DNA of 64,000 nucleotides from Hofstenia miamia (Eukaryota; Xenacoelomorpha; Acoela). Positions 12,789 to 27,500 of this stretch are shown one piece after another. The position numbers were made by a program, and so were the translations under genes. The notes beneath the pieces were generated by a model. That model searched no databases. It saw nothing but the letters and a program-made list of their open reading frames with translations, and had not been told where the DNA came from. The stretch spans positions 135,852 through 199,851 of the forward strand of contig SCFE01000007.1 of NCBI GenBank assembly GCA_004352715.1. The letters run 5' to 3'. Positions within the stretch are counted from its first letter, which is position 1, and the number at the start of each line of letters is the position of its first letter.

Positions 12789-15488
12789 CTAAACATATTA
12801 ATTACGAAGACAATTTAAAAAATTATTCTTTAAATAACAGTTATGTGACGAATTCATTAATTAAATACAATTTAACGAAAGACTTTATTGTCCAATTCAT
12901 TGGTTTTTGTGCTGATACACTGTTTCTAAGTCACATAAAATTTTGTGTAGAATAACTTTTTGATGATAAGGATACACATTATAAAGTGACAATGTGAGAT
13001 AAATACGAACCCGACCCCACCCCCAAAGCGTCAACTTTGATTTGACGTTATGAATATCGGTTCAATCAAATCATCATTAACATAAATCATTCTCTGATAG
13101 AGGAAACAGCAATTCATTGGTATTACTAAACATCTTGGATCTTTCGTAAATCAGTATGTTTTTAATAATCAATCTAATCTTTGTACCGCAATCCGACCGG
13201 ATTTGAAACTCGAATTCGGGTCGGGTTTAATCGGGTACCCGATATTACTTTTTAATACACACATCCCTCGAGGTACATCAATTTTATCCCAATTAATCCA
13301 ATTCAGATTTCAAATCTTATTGTACTAATTTCATTTAGAATTAAGACAAATAGACTACTTCAATTATTAGTTTTGCATTCAAGTATTGCTTCACTGAACT
13401 GACATATTGGCCTTAAAACTTTTAATAGTGTCGCAGGGGAGTTTTCAAAATCGGGTCTAAGCACCAACCTCAATAAATTCATATTTGCAATATGGTGTAC
13501 TACATAGACTTAATTGGTATGCAGAAAATAATTTTGTAGGTTCATGAATCAAAACACATGCATGGAGAACCATAAAGTTGTAAATGTGTGGATTCATCTA
13601 TTTGCTAATTGAGTGCTCTGGACATACAAAGCAACACTTAAATTTTTTGAAATTGTATTTGAACAACTTACGGTATGTAAATTTCCCACATATGTACTGA
13701 GCAATCCTTGCCTCCAGCTGTGAAAATATATTTGCCATCAAAACTAGACACGACAGCATGAACCTAAAACGACAAAAATCTTCAATTCGCTAAATTGAAA
13801 AAAATAAAAAAAACAGTTAGAAAAAAACTTTTCATAAGGTCTCAATTTATATCCGAAACTAAACAGAAGTAGCTATAGACCTAGTGTACCAGGTCGACAT
13901 GATTCGAAAATTGTCATCCACACAGATCCGAATCTGCCACAACCCGAAACAAAAAGCAAATCAGAATGAGTTTGAGAACTCTGGTGAGTATCTACTCAAT
14001 ATATCCAGGACAGGTTAATTGTTTACAAAATAATGTTAATTCAAAAGTATATTAGTAGTATGTGTTATTACACTAATAAGCGCAAAGAAATAAATAATTC
14101 ATAATCATCTGCTATAATTACTATCTGCTGAATTTTTTAACATAAAAAGTTTCATTTTCTAGTCGTTCATAAAAGTTATATTGAAACTTCATTAACAAAG
14201 GTCAAGTTGGTAAACAAACTTCACACTCTATTCAAGTGATATTAAATTTAATAATATCAGCACTTATTGCTTAATGCTATACTTATATACAATAATAATC
14301 AATTTTACACGTTTTTAACCAACTAAAAATGTAACTGATAGAATTGAATTTTTAGTACTTGGAGAACAGTTGATTATTGAATTGTTATTTTACAATTATG
14401 ATATTTATAGGCCTATGTGCTTAGACAAGACTCGAGATTCGAAATTCGACTCGAGACCCGACCCCACTAAAATTTTAAGAGACTGACCCGACTTGAATCG
14501 AAGCAAAAATGTCCCGACTCGCCGGGCCTAATTGCATCCTTTATTTTGGCGCTAATGGCAATATACAGATGGATACGCTAAGAACTGTCCGCTCAGAAAA
14601 TGCATCTCAAAATTATAGAACAGCTTCATTTAAGCCATATCGAATTGTAGGTTTGGGCGATTCAGAAATAACATTAAATTGGTATGATCAAGCAATTGCT
14701 CGTCAAGGCTTTGAAGGGGCTGCAAAAGCAGTCGAACATTTGGGTGACGAACCATTACCTCGACAATAGAGACATCACAATGTTAATGATATGCAGTTTT
14801 GAATTATAAATTAGGAAAGTTATTATGCAATTTTGTTCACAAGCTGGAAGAATTTCCTTGTCCAATAAGAAACAAAAGAAAGTTAAGTCACAACTCACAT
14901 ATTTTCAATATTGGTCTCCAAGCCATTGATAACTGCTTTTGACAAAATTTTGCAGTCCAACTTTTCCTGTAGATCCATCGTGGCTTACTACTATTGCAAT
15001 GAGCATTTTTTTCAACCTAGTTTATTACTTTATCTGACATCAACTAGTTTAAACTCTGCTTAACTACTTTTAAGAATTCCATTACCTTACTTTTGAAAAT
15101 AACTGGAAATTTTTATTCTTCAGCAAAAAACAAGCAGCGACCAAAATTTTTTCCAAAGCAGTAAATTTTATGTATGTATATATGAGGAATATAGTCTCAT
15201 TTTACCCCTTGTGGATGTGCTATGATGACCATTGCATCGTGTGGATTACCCTCCACGGGTAAACGGTGTAAACCAACTTTATCTTTAGTAATAAAAGCAG
15301 CATAACGTTTCTCCAAAATAGGATCGTTTGCATACGGCAAGATTATAATTCTAAAGGAATTTAATTCACATTTATTAAACTAGTAAACAAACCTTTCAAT
15401 AGGAGAGCCATAAGTTGGCCCAAGAACGGTTTTACGACACATTTTTGTAGTTGAGTTGTAAAGCTTGAGCTTGTACTAAATATGATTT

Positions 15489-15525
<37 letters not shown>

Positions 15526-18500
15526 AAAATACTACATTTTGCCAATAACTGATAAAAACTGGAAAATTCTATGGACATAAGATCATAAATTTTTTCAGTA
15601 TTTCGAAAAAACGAATACCTGATCATTAGAGATAAGAAGAAAATCTTCTTTAACCATAGGAGGATACCATGCAAGACACAATGGAACACCACTTTGCTCG
15701 ATCTTAACCTTACTCAACAACTGCAGGTCGTCTTCTGTACAATTTACAATATCATATTCTACCTACAAAAAATATAAAAATTGATTCATTAAGCTATATA
15801 GTAAAAATAGTAATAAAAATGATAAGCACTCTGGGATCATAGAAACAACAAGCGCACCTAGCGCATTTGAATTGTGAGCGTTCCTCTTAGAAAATAAATA
15901 CATACTTAATATAAAAGCTGTTCTACAAGAAATACTTCGGACATCATAACAATAACGCTTTTATATGTGATATAAGACTTAAAGCAAAAAAATTAAAAAT
16001 TTCAAATAGTACATTTCGACCGAATCAAAAATATTATACCATATAACAAAAATGAGCCTATAACTTACTAGCACACGATCTTTTCCCAAGGAGAATAAGC
16101 GAGGTGATTTGGCAGTGTCAAAAGAAACTCCGAATTCAACACTCACAATCTCTTTGTAATGGGAGCGATATTTTGCCAAATAGCAATACGAGTTATTGGC
16201 ATCATCAAAAATACGCTTGTATACTAAAATTTACACATTTAAATGAAACAACAGCGAAGAATGAAATGAAATTATAGAAGAACTATGATAGAGATTACTT
16301 TGTACGCAATTTTGAAACGATAATTTACGAATTCGTACAAAAACAAAATGAGATATAATGCAGTTAACCTCAACTAATCACACAAACGCGATCACTTCAA
16401 TATTTCAATTTGAATGTCGTTTGTGATTGTAAACGCACTTTAACTTTTAACACTAGAACAGCGATTATTCCTTGAGAGGAAATTTACATCTGATGATTCA
16501 AAGGGGAAATTTTGACCTATTGTCGCGTTTCTAGTGTTAAGGAATTGATGTACCTCAAATACTATCCTAATTCTTAGAAAAGGGTTGTAACTCAACTCAA
16601 CAGTGTAAAATTCTTACCGATAACACACATGTCTTTATCAGCAGTGACTAAGAATGATGAATTGTGGGAGAAAGCAATGTGTGTGATGCCATCGTGCGAC
16701 ATTGAGAAGGGTTTCTTTAATTCATCACGCAGCGTTAAGCCATCTACTACATAAAGTAGTCCATTGGTATTGCCAATAGCTAAAATAATCAGTGAAAACA
16801 TATTACAAAATTATGAAATGATAATAAATATGTACCAAGAGTTTGGCCTGTTGGATCATATCGCAAGCAACTGATTTTATCTGTTTTTGAAAACACTTTC
16901 GAGCATACGACTTCTTTTTTATGGTAGTCCCACACTTTTAAAAGAGATGAATGACTGCCAATTGCCAACATTCCACTAAAAAAATTAAATATTGAAAGGT
17001 CAATAGTTAACTTAAATTGGTGTTATTTGAAAAAATGTGTTATTGCTAAAGCCACGCCAACAACATATTTTTGCATAAAGATAGTTTATAATGTTTAAGA
17101 GTTACATAAAACCTTACAGAAAGAGTTAGATTACAATCACAGATTGAAGGAGTTATCTAAAATCTATCGATAAACTTTATGTACAAGGTATGTCATAGGT
17201 AACTACAATTTTCAAATTGGTATAACTGGATGAAAATATTTCCAATATTTATATATTTTTAGAAAGCATAGAAAGGAATATTTGAAAAGATCTGTTGAAA
17301 AATTCAATTACTTTTTTCATGAAGGCCTGAATATGAAGTTGCAGATATAGTAAAATATAGAATTAAGAGATAGAAATTAATAAAATTCTTACTATGCAGG
17401 ATTGGCTGCTATTGCATAAATTCCATCATCGTGCTCTGAGTGGATAATCTAGAATACATTCCTTTACCGAACTGCGCAAAATATAGTAAAAACCTATCTA
17501 TAATTTTCAGAGCTGGTCAAAACCAAAAACAAAAATTACAATGCAAGAAAGTCTTCGATGACGTAAATATCAATATACTAACTTTACAATTGAAATCATT
17601 GAGATGCGCGTAGCTTAGAAGAAACCAATCATAATAGATATCAATTCAAATATCTGAGAGTTTGGCTGAGATGTTTGAATATTTCTGAACAAACAAATTA
17701 ATCCAGATAGACATTCTGACATTATAAATTAAAACATAATGCCATACTGTTCTAGGAATACAATAATGTATTTCCAACAAAATCGAGTGACTTGTGATTA
17801 TGTCGTGAAGGTCTAAGAAATTATTGATGAAAAATGGCCACGAAGCTCGATTGGTCCACATAGCGCATCGAATTGAGGCCGAATTTTACTCTTGCGATTT
17901 TTGGTATTAGCCTTTTTTAAAGCCATGCTTACAGAAATTTAGATAAAATGAATCAGAGTTACAGATCTCTGTAAAAGAGATGTATCAGGGTATTGAAAAG
18001 CATCGCATTTACAAAGTACTGAGTAGAGTCAAATACTTGAACAATTTTTTCAAGTGCGTATTATCAAGTATTCACTAAAAAGCAAATAATTTCACAATGT
18101 CATCAAAATCAATAACCACTTTGGTAATAACAAAAGTTTTTCAGTAGTCTGGATTTTCTGGCCATAAGATGTCGATGTAGCCAGAAGGTACAGAGTTGCT
18201 GTTTGAATTATGGTCTCAAATTTCCGCACTGCGGAGAAGCACATTGTCTAAAACCCAATCACAATAACCCAATCAAGTACTTCGAGGTATTTCCCAGAAA
18301 TGTAAAGTATGTATTTTCAAGTACATGATATCTTTAAACTCAAGTTAAAATCGAAACACACATCCATCTTGGCTATAAAAGAGACTACTGTGATTAAATA
18401 ATTCAAAACAGGTATAATCTTGTAAATCTCTAGCAATAGTTGATAGATATTAGCTATTTTGCGACAAACATTTGTAATATAATTTTTACAGTGTCAATTT

Positions 18501-21500
18501 AAACTAACGTAGCTAAACAGAATCTTAGGAAATCGTTTTAAACAGTTTAGCTGCCAACAAAAGATTTTCAAGACTTCAAAAATCTATGTGTTACGAAATT
18601 TATAATAGTAACCACTCACATCTAACTTCGATCCATCAACAGTAACCAATCCCAGACGAGCAGTATTAGTGCCAAGAACAAAATCACGAACAACAAATTT
18701 CTGAGCCTCAATAGTAGCATCATGAGGGTAAATTCCGTTAATTCTAAAATACTTCCAATCAACATGAGCCCTTTTAAATTTGCCTAAAAGTAATGTTGAA
18801 AATTTGTACTAAGCTTGCTGTGCCTGAGGTGCTTGAAAATAATTTTAATTTTACCAAAAATAATAACATAATTAGAATTGAAAAGAAGTCGCTCTTGTCT
18901 TTTTAGGAAACCCATTCATAATGGTTTCGACTGCCTTTCTTGAGAAGGGTGAAAATGCTAGTGAACTTGTTCGATCATATCATTATCTACTGTTCAGATA
19001 ATTGCGCAATGAGGAGAAGGATCTTTCACATGCCACTGATCTCACTTGGATATGCAAAAGCAAGTTGCCGCAGACGCTTATGTTCTGAAATTCTTCGTAA
19101 ATAAGACAGCCCATTATTTTGAATTGAATCGGTCTCAGACAAAATACGAGAAACAATCGATCTGGCTAATTCCTTTACTATACTCTAAAAATAATTTGTA
19201 ATTGTTTACATTCAATCGAGCATGGATTACAGATGTTCATTGAAGATTGAAATCTGTAAACCGTTGTGATAAGCTGCCAGAACCGGATAATATAAAACTT
19301 GTTTTATGTTTCTTATAACCCACAAAAAAACACTTAAATCGCAGTTTTCTTTTTCTGGGAAGAGGTACATTCTTTTTCAAAATTTTTTCATTTTCCCTCA
19401 TTTTTCGAAGCTTTGATAATGTTGTGTTAACAATGATAACAGCTTCTGAATAGCAAGTGTCTCAGGTGGAAAGTGTTTTATTAAAAGAGCTAAATATTCT
19501 AAGAATTCCATGAAAGATCAGCAAGAGAGACAGTAACTAGCATTGACAGTTTCAATCCATTTGTAGGAGACTAACACTTTGCGAATAATAGACAATCAGT
19601 AATGGATTACTTCAAGTGATCGCCTTCAATTGGCACGCATATCTTGTCTCACAGAGTCTTTGAGACTAGCATACTGTCAAGAATTTCTAAGAATATTTTG
19701 AATATTAAACAGAAACTAGCATAATGTAATATAAATGTTCAAATTGAACAAAGAAAAACATCAAGTTGTTATACAAAATTACACATCATGTGCTGTTCAT
19801 TGATGTTCGAACAAAATATTTAAGGAAAAATGAAAATCTACCCTACAACTAGATTCCTGAGCCTGAAATAACCTCAAAGCCTCTCCTTTACAAAATCCAA
19901 GAAAGACTAACTCATAAACGCTCGAAAAATAGAAGTACATAGTAAATCTCATCAGAGAAAGCATGTAAAGTTGTTGTTCAAATACAAGAGAAATTTATGG
20001 AATTTGTGATCGAAGAATATCAATCTATCACAAAATCCAGTTCGGTGATGATGGCGGTGCAACAACGTTTACTGGAGAATCTCGAATCTTTTTACTTTTT
20101 TCCTTCATCCATAGACAGTTCAACAACATGCTGCCCCAACATAACACTATTAATAGTCAAATATGAGTTACTTTCTCTAAATATTTCTGTCCTGACGGCC
20201 TTAGAAAACAGGGTCTTCAGACGTCCTAAGATTTGCAACTAAAATGGGATTGAATCCCCAAAAAAGCTTTCGAGCGTAGCCTGGAGGCAGTAATAAAAAA
20301 TAAAGGAGGTTATACCCACAAAACAAACTGCATCGATCAATTCGCTCATTAAATTTCTTATTGGGCATTGAAAAAATATTGTGTATGACTATTGCCAAGG
20401 TTAATGACTGTAGCCTTAGAAAATACCATTTTGTTTTATTCTTGAGAAATTGGGTAAAATGTACGTGGCCATATACATTACGGATCCAAGCCCTATTAAA
20501 AATCAACAACAAATTATATAATATACGCATAATGACTAACGCTTCAAAATCCGCCTGATAAGAGAACGATATCGTAGTAATCGGGCCAATACTATGGAAT
20601 TCCTGGTACCAATTAACCATACGTAACTGGGTATCATAGAACTTCACTGTGCCTGACATGTCTCCAGTAACAATAAGCCTAAAAGAATCAATTCATCATA
20701 ATAATATTAAATATTAAACCTTTCAAATACTTTAAAAAGAGCTTTTTTCATAAATTTCTATATAAAAAACATTCAGAACTGATATTTATATATTAAATTT
20801 TCTACTTTGCAATTTTTTAGATTGTAGCCTAAGGATACAACTACTGACTAGGGTATAACTAAAAGAAGTATTTATTCCAATTATTAAGTATAAAACACAC
20901 ACTTTAAGTCATATAGTCATAAAAAACTATAGAAATCGAAGCACCAAGTTAAGGCCATTATTTTGATTGCAAAATCTCACAGTTTCAGATTACCATGTAT
21001 TGCAATTTTCTAATCTACATCTATATACACATTATCTGCAAAATGGGAGACATAATCCCTATTCAATTTTACCCTTCACAAAAAGTTTACAAAACAAAAA
21101 TGCTTATTATCTCCAAAAACCATTCCAAAAGAAGTTGTTTCCAGCTAATCTCAAAATTTCATTGAAATTTGTTGCAGAAGAAATTAACAGCTGAAATTGG
21201 AAAATAATTGAATACTGGCTTATGAGAGCATGATTAACTTCGTAATTGGCTTTCCAATCCCGAATTGACATTAACAAGTTTAGGTAATATTTTAATAGAA
21301 ATTAATTCCCAAATTGCAAGCTTAAAGGAATCATTTCAATGAAACGCAAATGGCCGAGGTTGAACTTCAACAACAATTTTCATTCATAAATTTGTTAAAC
21401 GCTTAATACGTAATTGGAAAGATGAGCACTTCGTGGCCAGCAATTGCTGCCTAGTTGATTTTGAATTCCTTAATAATATAGTTGTTCATTCATCACATTA

Positions 21501-24500
21501 CAACAAACGGATTATTAACATTGTCAAATCATTTATCAAGTCATTACTCGCATAAAGAACCATAGCATTTCGTAAGATAAACACATAATTTCTGTTGATG
21601 TAACCACCTTGTGCACATCATGAGCACTATAAATTTCTTTTACCAAGACGTCTCATTTAGATATGATTAAAGAAACAGATTGTTGCAATCAATAACTCTT
21701 TTCTACTAAGTGTAAGAAATATAAATTCTAAATAAAACAACACTCTATTGCCCGACTCCAAATACCTACTCAAATATGTAAGATAAAAAAACTCCTAAAT
21801 AGAGAACCTTATAGGTGCGAATAACACATCATACACAATTTTTTTACAGATAATAAATGTCCAATGAGATGTGCCGTTCAGAGAATTTAACAATTACTTC
21901 AAAGAACAACTGAAATCGAAAAACTAAAATTAAAAACACTGGAATGGATATACTAAATATTGCTAAATAAAAAAGCAGCTAAATGGTAAAACATTTGAGC
22001 AAACCTTCCATGTGTTGTAAGTACGTAAATTGGTTTTTCTTGGAGCTTTACTAATTTAAATGCCTTCCTCGAGTTGGCAGATGCCTTTGGTCCTAAAATA
22101 TTTGATAAACTAAAAATAAAAATTGTTATTTAAAATACTAAAATAGAATTTTTAACAATATATTAATAAATTCTATTAAATCTTTATACACTACAAAAAT
22201 ATAAAAAGTGTAATTACAAATTATCAATCTTGGTTACGAATTACAGTAATTATACCTTGGCGACCAATCAACATTACTCATAATAAAGCGCGAGAAAAGG
22301 GGGGGGGGGGNGGGGGGGGGAGAAAGTTCAGGGTGAAGAGAATTAAATTATTTGAAAAAAATCTCAAGATGGCGAAGATGCATATAAGAAATTAGTAACT
22401 TTAAAATGCCTTGAAAAAGTTTATTTGGTTTTTAACACTGGTTTTCTTTGTTGTGTAAATGATGTACAACGTCCAATGTACATACAGTCCTGCGAAAAAG
22501 TTTGGAAACATTTTTTAAAATTCTTGATTTTTGATGATTTTTGGTTGCTTAATTCAATGGACTATCTGAATAATTGATTGATAACGAAAATGCAATTATT
22601 CCAGAATAAATGCTATTTTGTTCTTCAGATCACGTAAGAAAATATAAAAACTTCCTAACACGGAAATGTCCATTTGTTCAATGATTACCTCGCAGGATTA
22701 GACACGCTGGAACTTGTTGCATTGAATGAAAGAAAGATGGTAGTATTCAGTCGTGATCTCTTGAAACCATAATAATTTGATGGTTGTTTTAGTTCCTCGT
22801 ACGAGTCAATTCCAGTAATTGACTCACTTCTTCACAATTTTCTATTGGATTCAAGCCGTTAGATCCCTTTTACCCAACTCTCTAGAAGACCAAACCCAGT
22901 TTGAAATATCAATTTTCACTGTGTGGATTCCCGTCATTTTGAAGGATTGATGTGTTCTTATGGGCATAAACTCTGGAACCTTGTTTGCATATTGTTGAGG
23001 TAGCCATGAGCTCTGATCGTAGCAAACAACACCAGGGCTTAAAAGTTATGAATTTTAGAAAATGTTTCCAAGCTTTTTTACAGAACTGTACCCAATAACT
23101 AAACTTTCAATCTCAGCATAGAATGCAATAAACACAAAATGATTAGAAATAAATACGTTGAAACATTTTTAACATAACGACAATATTAGACTTGTTGACA
23201 CTATCAAGCACATACAGAGCAACACACGCTTATTTACGTGTAGTAAAATTTAGAATTTGAACAAAAAACGAAAAAAACGCATTTAAAATACCAGTCATGC
23301 ATCTTAAATAGGAATGTAATATCATAATAAGAAAACAGAACAAAGCATACAAGCTTCCCGATTTCCAAACACAAGCTTATATTTAAATAAATTTAATCTC
23401 GAAGAATTTGAAACCTTTATTGATAACACCTATAAATTTCTTAACCAAATCGATTATTATTACAAATAGTGCTGCATTATATATAATTGTTTGATATTCT
23501 AGAATCAAAGTTTCAGTAAAAACCTTTCGCCTGCATATAAATTTCTTAATCAAATCGATTATTATTACAAATAGTGCTGCATTATATATAATTGTTTGAT
23601 ATTCTAGAATCAAAGTTTCAGTAAAAACCTTTCGCCTGCATAAACCTTGCCCAAATAACTACATTGCCAGTCGTGGTGGCAGTGTAAACCCAAGAAGAAT
23701 CAGCAACAAAAATGGACTGACTGAAAAATCCTACAACCCGGTTAAAGTCCTGATCAGAGAGAGGAGGGGCATTCGAAGTTAGAGAAGATCCATTCTAAAT
23801 AAATTAATAATGAACGCCCGAACGACATTTGGTTTACCCAATTGTAGAAAACAACTTGTGTTGTACTGTTGGAAACCAATTGCGAACTATTGACAGGATC
23901 GAAGAAAATGTAAAGTTGTTTTCCGTACGAAGTTCGCAAACTAACACTGGCTACTGCATCCACCCCAACTTCAGAAGTCCAATCCCAGACTTTTACCACC
24001 TAAAGCATATGCTACTGCAAAAAACGCAAATTCAGCGAACCTGGTTATCCTCATTACCAATTGTAGCCAAATATTTCGCATCTAATGTCATGGCCATTGC
24101 CACAACACCTCTATCTCCATGAGGGTCAAACAAAGTCTGCACAGGAATTCTAAATGAAGAAAATTACAGTTGAAAGTTCTAAAAATGAAATTATTTACAT
24201 TCATGGAAGTACTCAGAGATGTAGTAAGGTTTCACTTAAAGTGATAATGAAAAACGATTTTGTAGTTAAATTTCAAACACTCTGTGCTAAGTAGTATAAC
24301 AAAGTGCATTAAAAAAACTTCAAAGTTATGTCGATGAAATAGTGAAAAATGATTATTACCGATCCTTAGTGCTAAATTAGGTTTTAGGCCATTTAAGTAA
24401 TAAGAATTATTTTTACGTAATGACTACTGTTAAGTGCCATTAGTTGTTAAAAGTTTTAGCATAATGGGTTTCAAATTATAGTCTTGAAAAGTGGCAGTCA

Positions 24501-27500
24501 ATCGACTTAGACATATACCTCGCTATTAGTTCAGTTAGGCAAACTAAGAAGCAAGCTAAAACACATTTCCCATAAATCTTGTGGCTAAGCATGAAAAATT
24601 TGCAAGCTACTAATGAAATGATTGACATTTAAATGAATCTTGAATAAGATATTTGTTTAAACATAAATATGAATAAAATCAATACAAGCAGGCTTGAAAT
24701 GGATTTCTTCTTAGATATACAGTATCAGATGGGTTGCTTTCAATAATTCGTTTGTGAAATCCTTAACTACATGATAAAATTTAAAGATGCAATTAAAAAA
24801 GCCTGAGACAAAAAGAAAATCAACCAACCATTGAAAATTATTGTTTATGTTCAAAATATCGAAATTTGAAAATAAAGACTACTAAAGAACGAGGTTCTGC
24901 AAGAAAGTTTCGACTACTAAAGAACGAGGTTCTGCAAGAAAGTTTCGACTACTAAAGAACGAGGTTCTGCAAGAAAGTTTCGAGTGTGAGAGGTGTATCT
25001 AACGACTTGAAGTAAGCAACGATATTCAACAATTAAACTTCATTAAACGCATTAAACTTCACATTATAATAAGAAGATTGTGCATAGTTTTACTAGACAA
25101 ACAAATACAAGTTTCTGGTTCAGCAAAATTACATTTTTCTGCTTCATTTTATAAGACTGAGGCCCAGTTTATTACAGCCCGTGCAAAAGGCTTATTATTT
25201 CAAGTAGGTTTTCTAACCACAACCCTCGCGTGTTCATTACGCCGTGCATTCTTGTACGGCTCTTTATTAATAATATCAAGATGATAATACGCAGACAAAT
25301 TCCTCTCCTAACGACTATGCTTGCATGCATAGGAAATATCATTTCATTATTAACATTGCTGCAGAAGCGCAAAAGGAAACGCAGAAAAAGGTATTTTGCA
25401 TTAAATATGATTCTACAACAACAATTTCTAAAGAACACAAGAGAATATCCCAGGCCTAGACATATTTTTAGCTATACAAAGCGATCAGATTTATGGAAAA
25501 ATTTTTAGTTCCATTCTCAAGTATTCATATTGAGCAAAAGGATCAGATTCAAAATCATTACCTTTGCCCTCACAAGTACACACTGATAGCCTCAACAACG
25601 GTACAGTCTGACATAATCAACTTATAATAAAGAAATGTTTGACGACCGCGCTGATTGGTTCATTACCAAACTTGCACTCCCAATTAGCGCGGCTTTCAGG
25701 AATGCACGGGATGTTTAAATCTTGCACGGCTAGCAGTGAAAATAAGAAGGGTTGTAATGAACGCACATTGAAAAACAAACACCGGGGAGTGTTGCACGGG
25801 CTGTAATGAACTGGGCCTGAGAGAATGAAGAAACTTAAAAAGCATATTTCCTTCATTACAGAATATATTGAAAACAAACAATTAGAAGCAGTAAGAATAA
25901 TCTCTGCCTTCGTTGAGTTTGTTTTAAAAAAGTTCCCGCGAAGCACAAAATTAAAGTTAATATATGAAGCAGTGTCATAAAGGAAGAAAGAAGTTTATAA
26001 TATAATAACAGGACAATATTTAGCCTGTGCCTTTTTACAAATAGTATTCAAATGCGTTTCTGTAATAAATTGACTGTATAATTGTGTTCTTAGAATATTT
26101 TTAAAAGATTATTAATTACTAATGGTCAAAACAGAAAAAATTGTACGAAACCGATAAAAAAAATATTCAAGATATGTGATATTAAGCATTATAAGAAATT
26201 GAATCAATTCATCTTTTATTTATTGTACAATGGCTTAAGAGAAATAAATTATTTGTATTTTCAAGCTTCAATGATTTGCAGGTCGGAATCTTCATACACA
26301 GGAGAAGTACAGCATAAAATGGGCAACAAATATAATATTAGACTTCACATTAATGATAAGAGTGCGTTGGATAGATTACATTATTAAATAATTTCGAATA
26401 ATTTCTGGTAGAAATCCGTTCATTTGCTAACACTTCGAAAACCTCAAAATCCTTTAAAATTGAAAAAATTATAAAAAATCACTTTGGGAGGAAAACTATT
26501 GTTTCAATTCTAATTTTAGCAGAAAATTTTGTAATACGTTTTTGAAAAATAACTATGCCATTCACAACGGAGACACTTTTGCAGCGATACTTTCCTGGAA
26601 ATGGCCAGTCCTTCTTTATAAAAAAGATCAAAGCGACATAAATAATTTATATTTTTCATATACTATTATTTTTAATACTAACAAAAGCCTATTTTAAAAT
26701 AATGCATAAATATTTAAAAAATCCTCATTTAAGAGTAAATAAATATAACCAAAATTTGCAAAAAGCTAGTATGCGCAAAAGTTATTATGTAAAGCTATAA
26801 CTTTGAACTTATTTGTGGGGGAAGATACATATAATTTGAATTTTACAAAGGCACGAATTTCGTAGGCCATAACATTAATATTTTTAGCCTTTGGGGATAC
26901 TAAAACGCCAAAATTCCGGCTTAAACTATTGCCCACTAATTATTAGTATTTTTAGAACAGATATACAGAAGGAAATACACAATCTGTAGTAGCCAAAATG
27001 GCTGCACAACTTTTTTTCGCATCATGTAATAACCCTATTGAAAGCATGTTTCAGTCAAGTGCTCATTAATGAACAAGAATACGTATTTATTGGACACATT
27101 AAGTATTCCTGGAAAATTGTGCAGGTGTTTCGTGATACATTTGTATTTTTAAAATTATTTGAACTTAATAGATTTCTATATACCAGGAACGTATGTAGGT
27201 TTTACCGGAAGGTGGGGCCAATTATATTTTGTGTAGAATAAAGTGGGGCCAGTCAAAATTTCTCTAAACATAAGTATTTTCGCGGAATTTATATTAATTG
27301 TAATCCGTCTCTAGTCATACTACTCACAATTGCTCTTACACTTTCTAAAGATTTGATTTTAAACAAATTTGTGAAAGTTCATGGAAATACGAGAATTCGT
27401 TTGATTCCTTGAATTAAAGTTCCAGTTGATAAAGTTTTTTTTAAGTTGACTCAGAGTGTGGGGCCAAGGGTGGGGCCAGTAGTCTTTTTGATGGGGCTGT

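Noticed and set aside
14880-15010. Minus-strand stretch with 'VVSHDG' resembling a WD40 repeat, considered as a CFAP251 exon
   Set aside because: Exons 17 and 18 already join in phase and complete the expected WD repeat; this stretch lacks suitable splice signals and does not continue the repeat.
20201-20526. Continuation of the exon 9 reading frame to 20,201 as coding
   Set aside because: The text turns into low-quality AT-rich sequence, and a GTATAT donor at 20,526 joins exon 10 in phase with family-consistent sequence.
24877-24981. CRISPR-like array
   Set aside because: Three contiguous identical 35-bp units without spacers in an animal intron: a simple tandem repeat.
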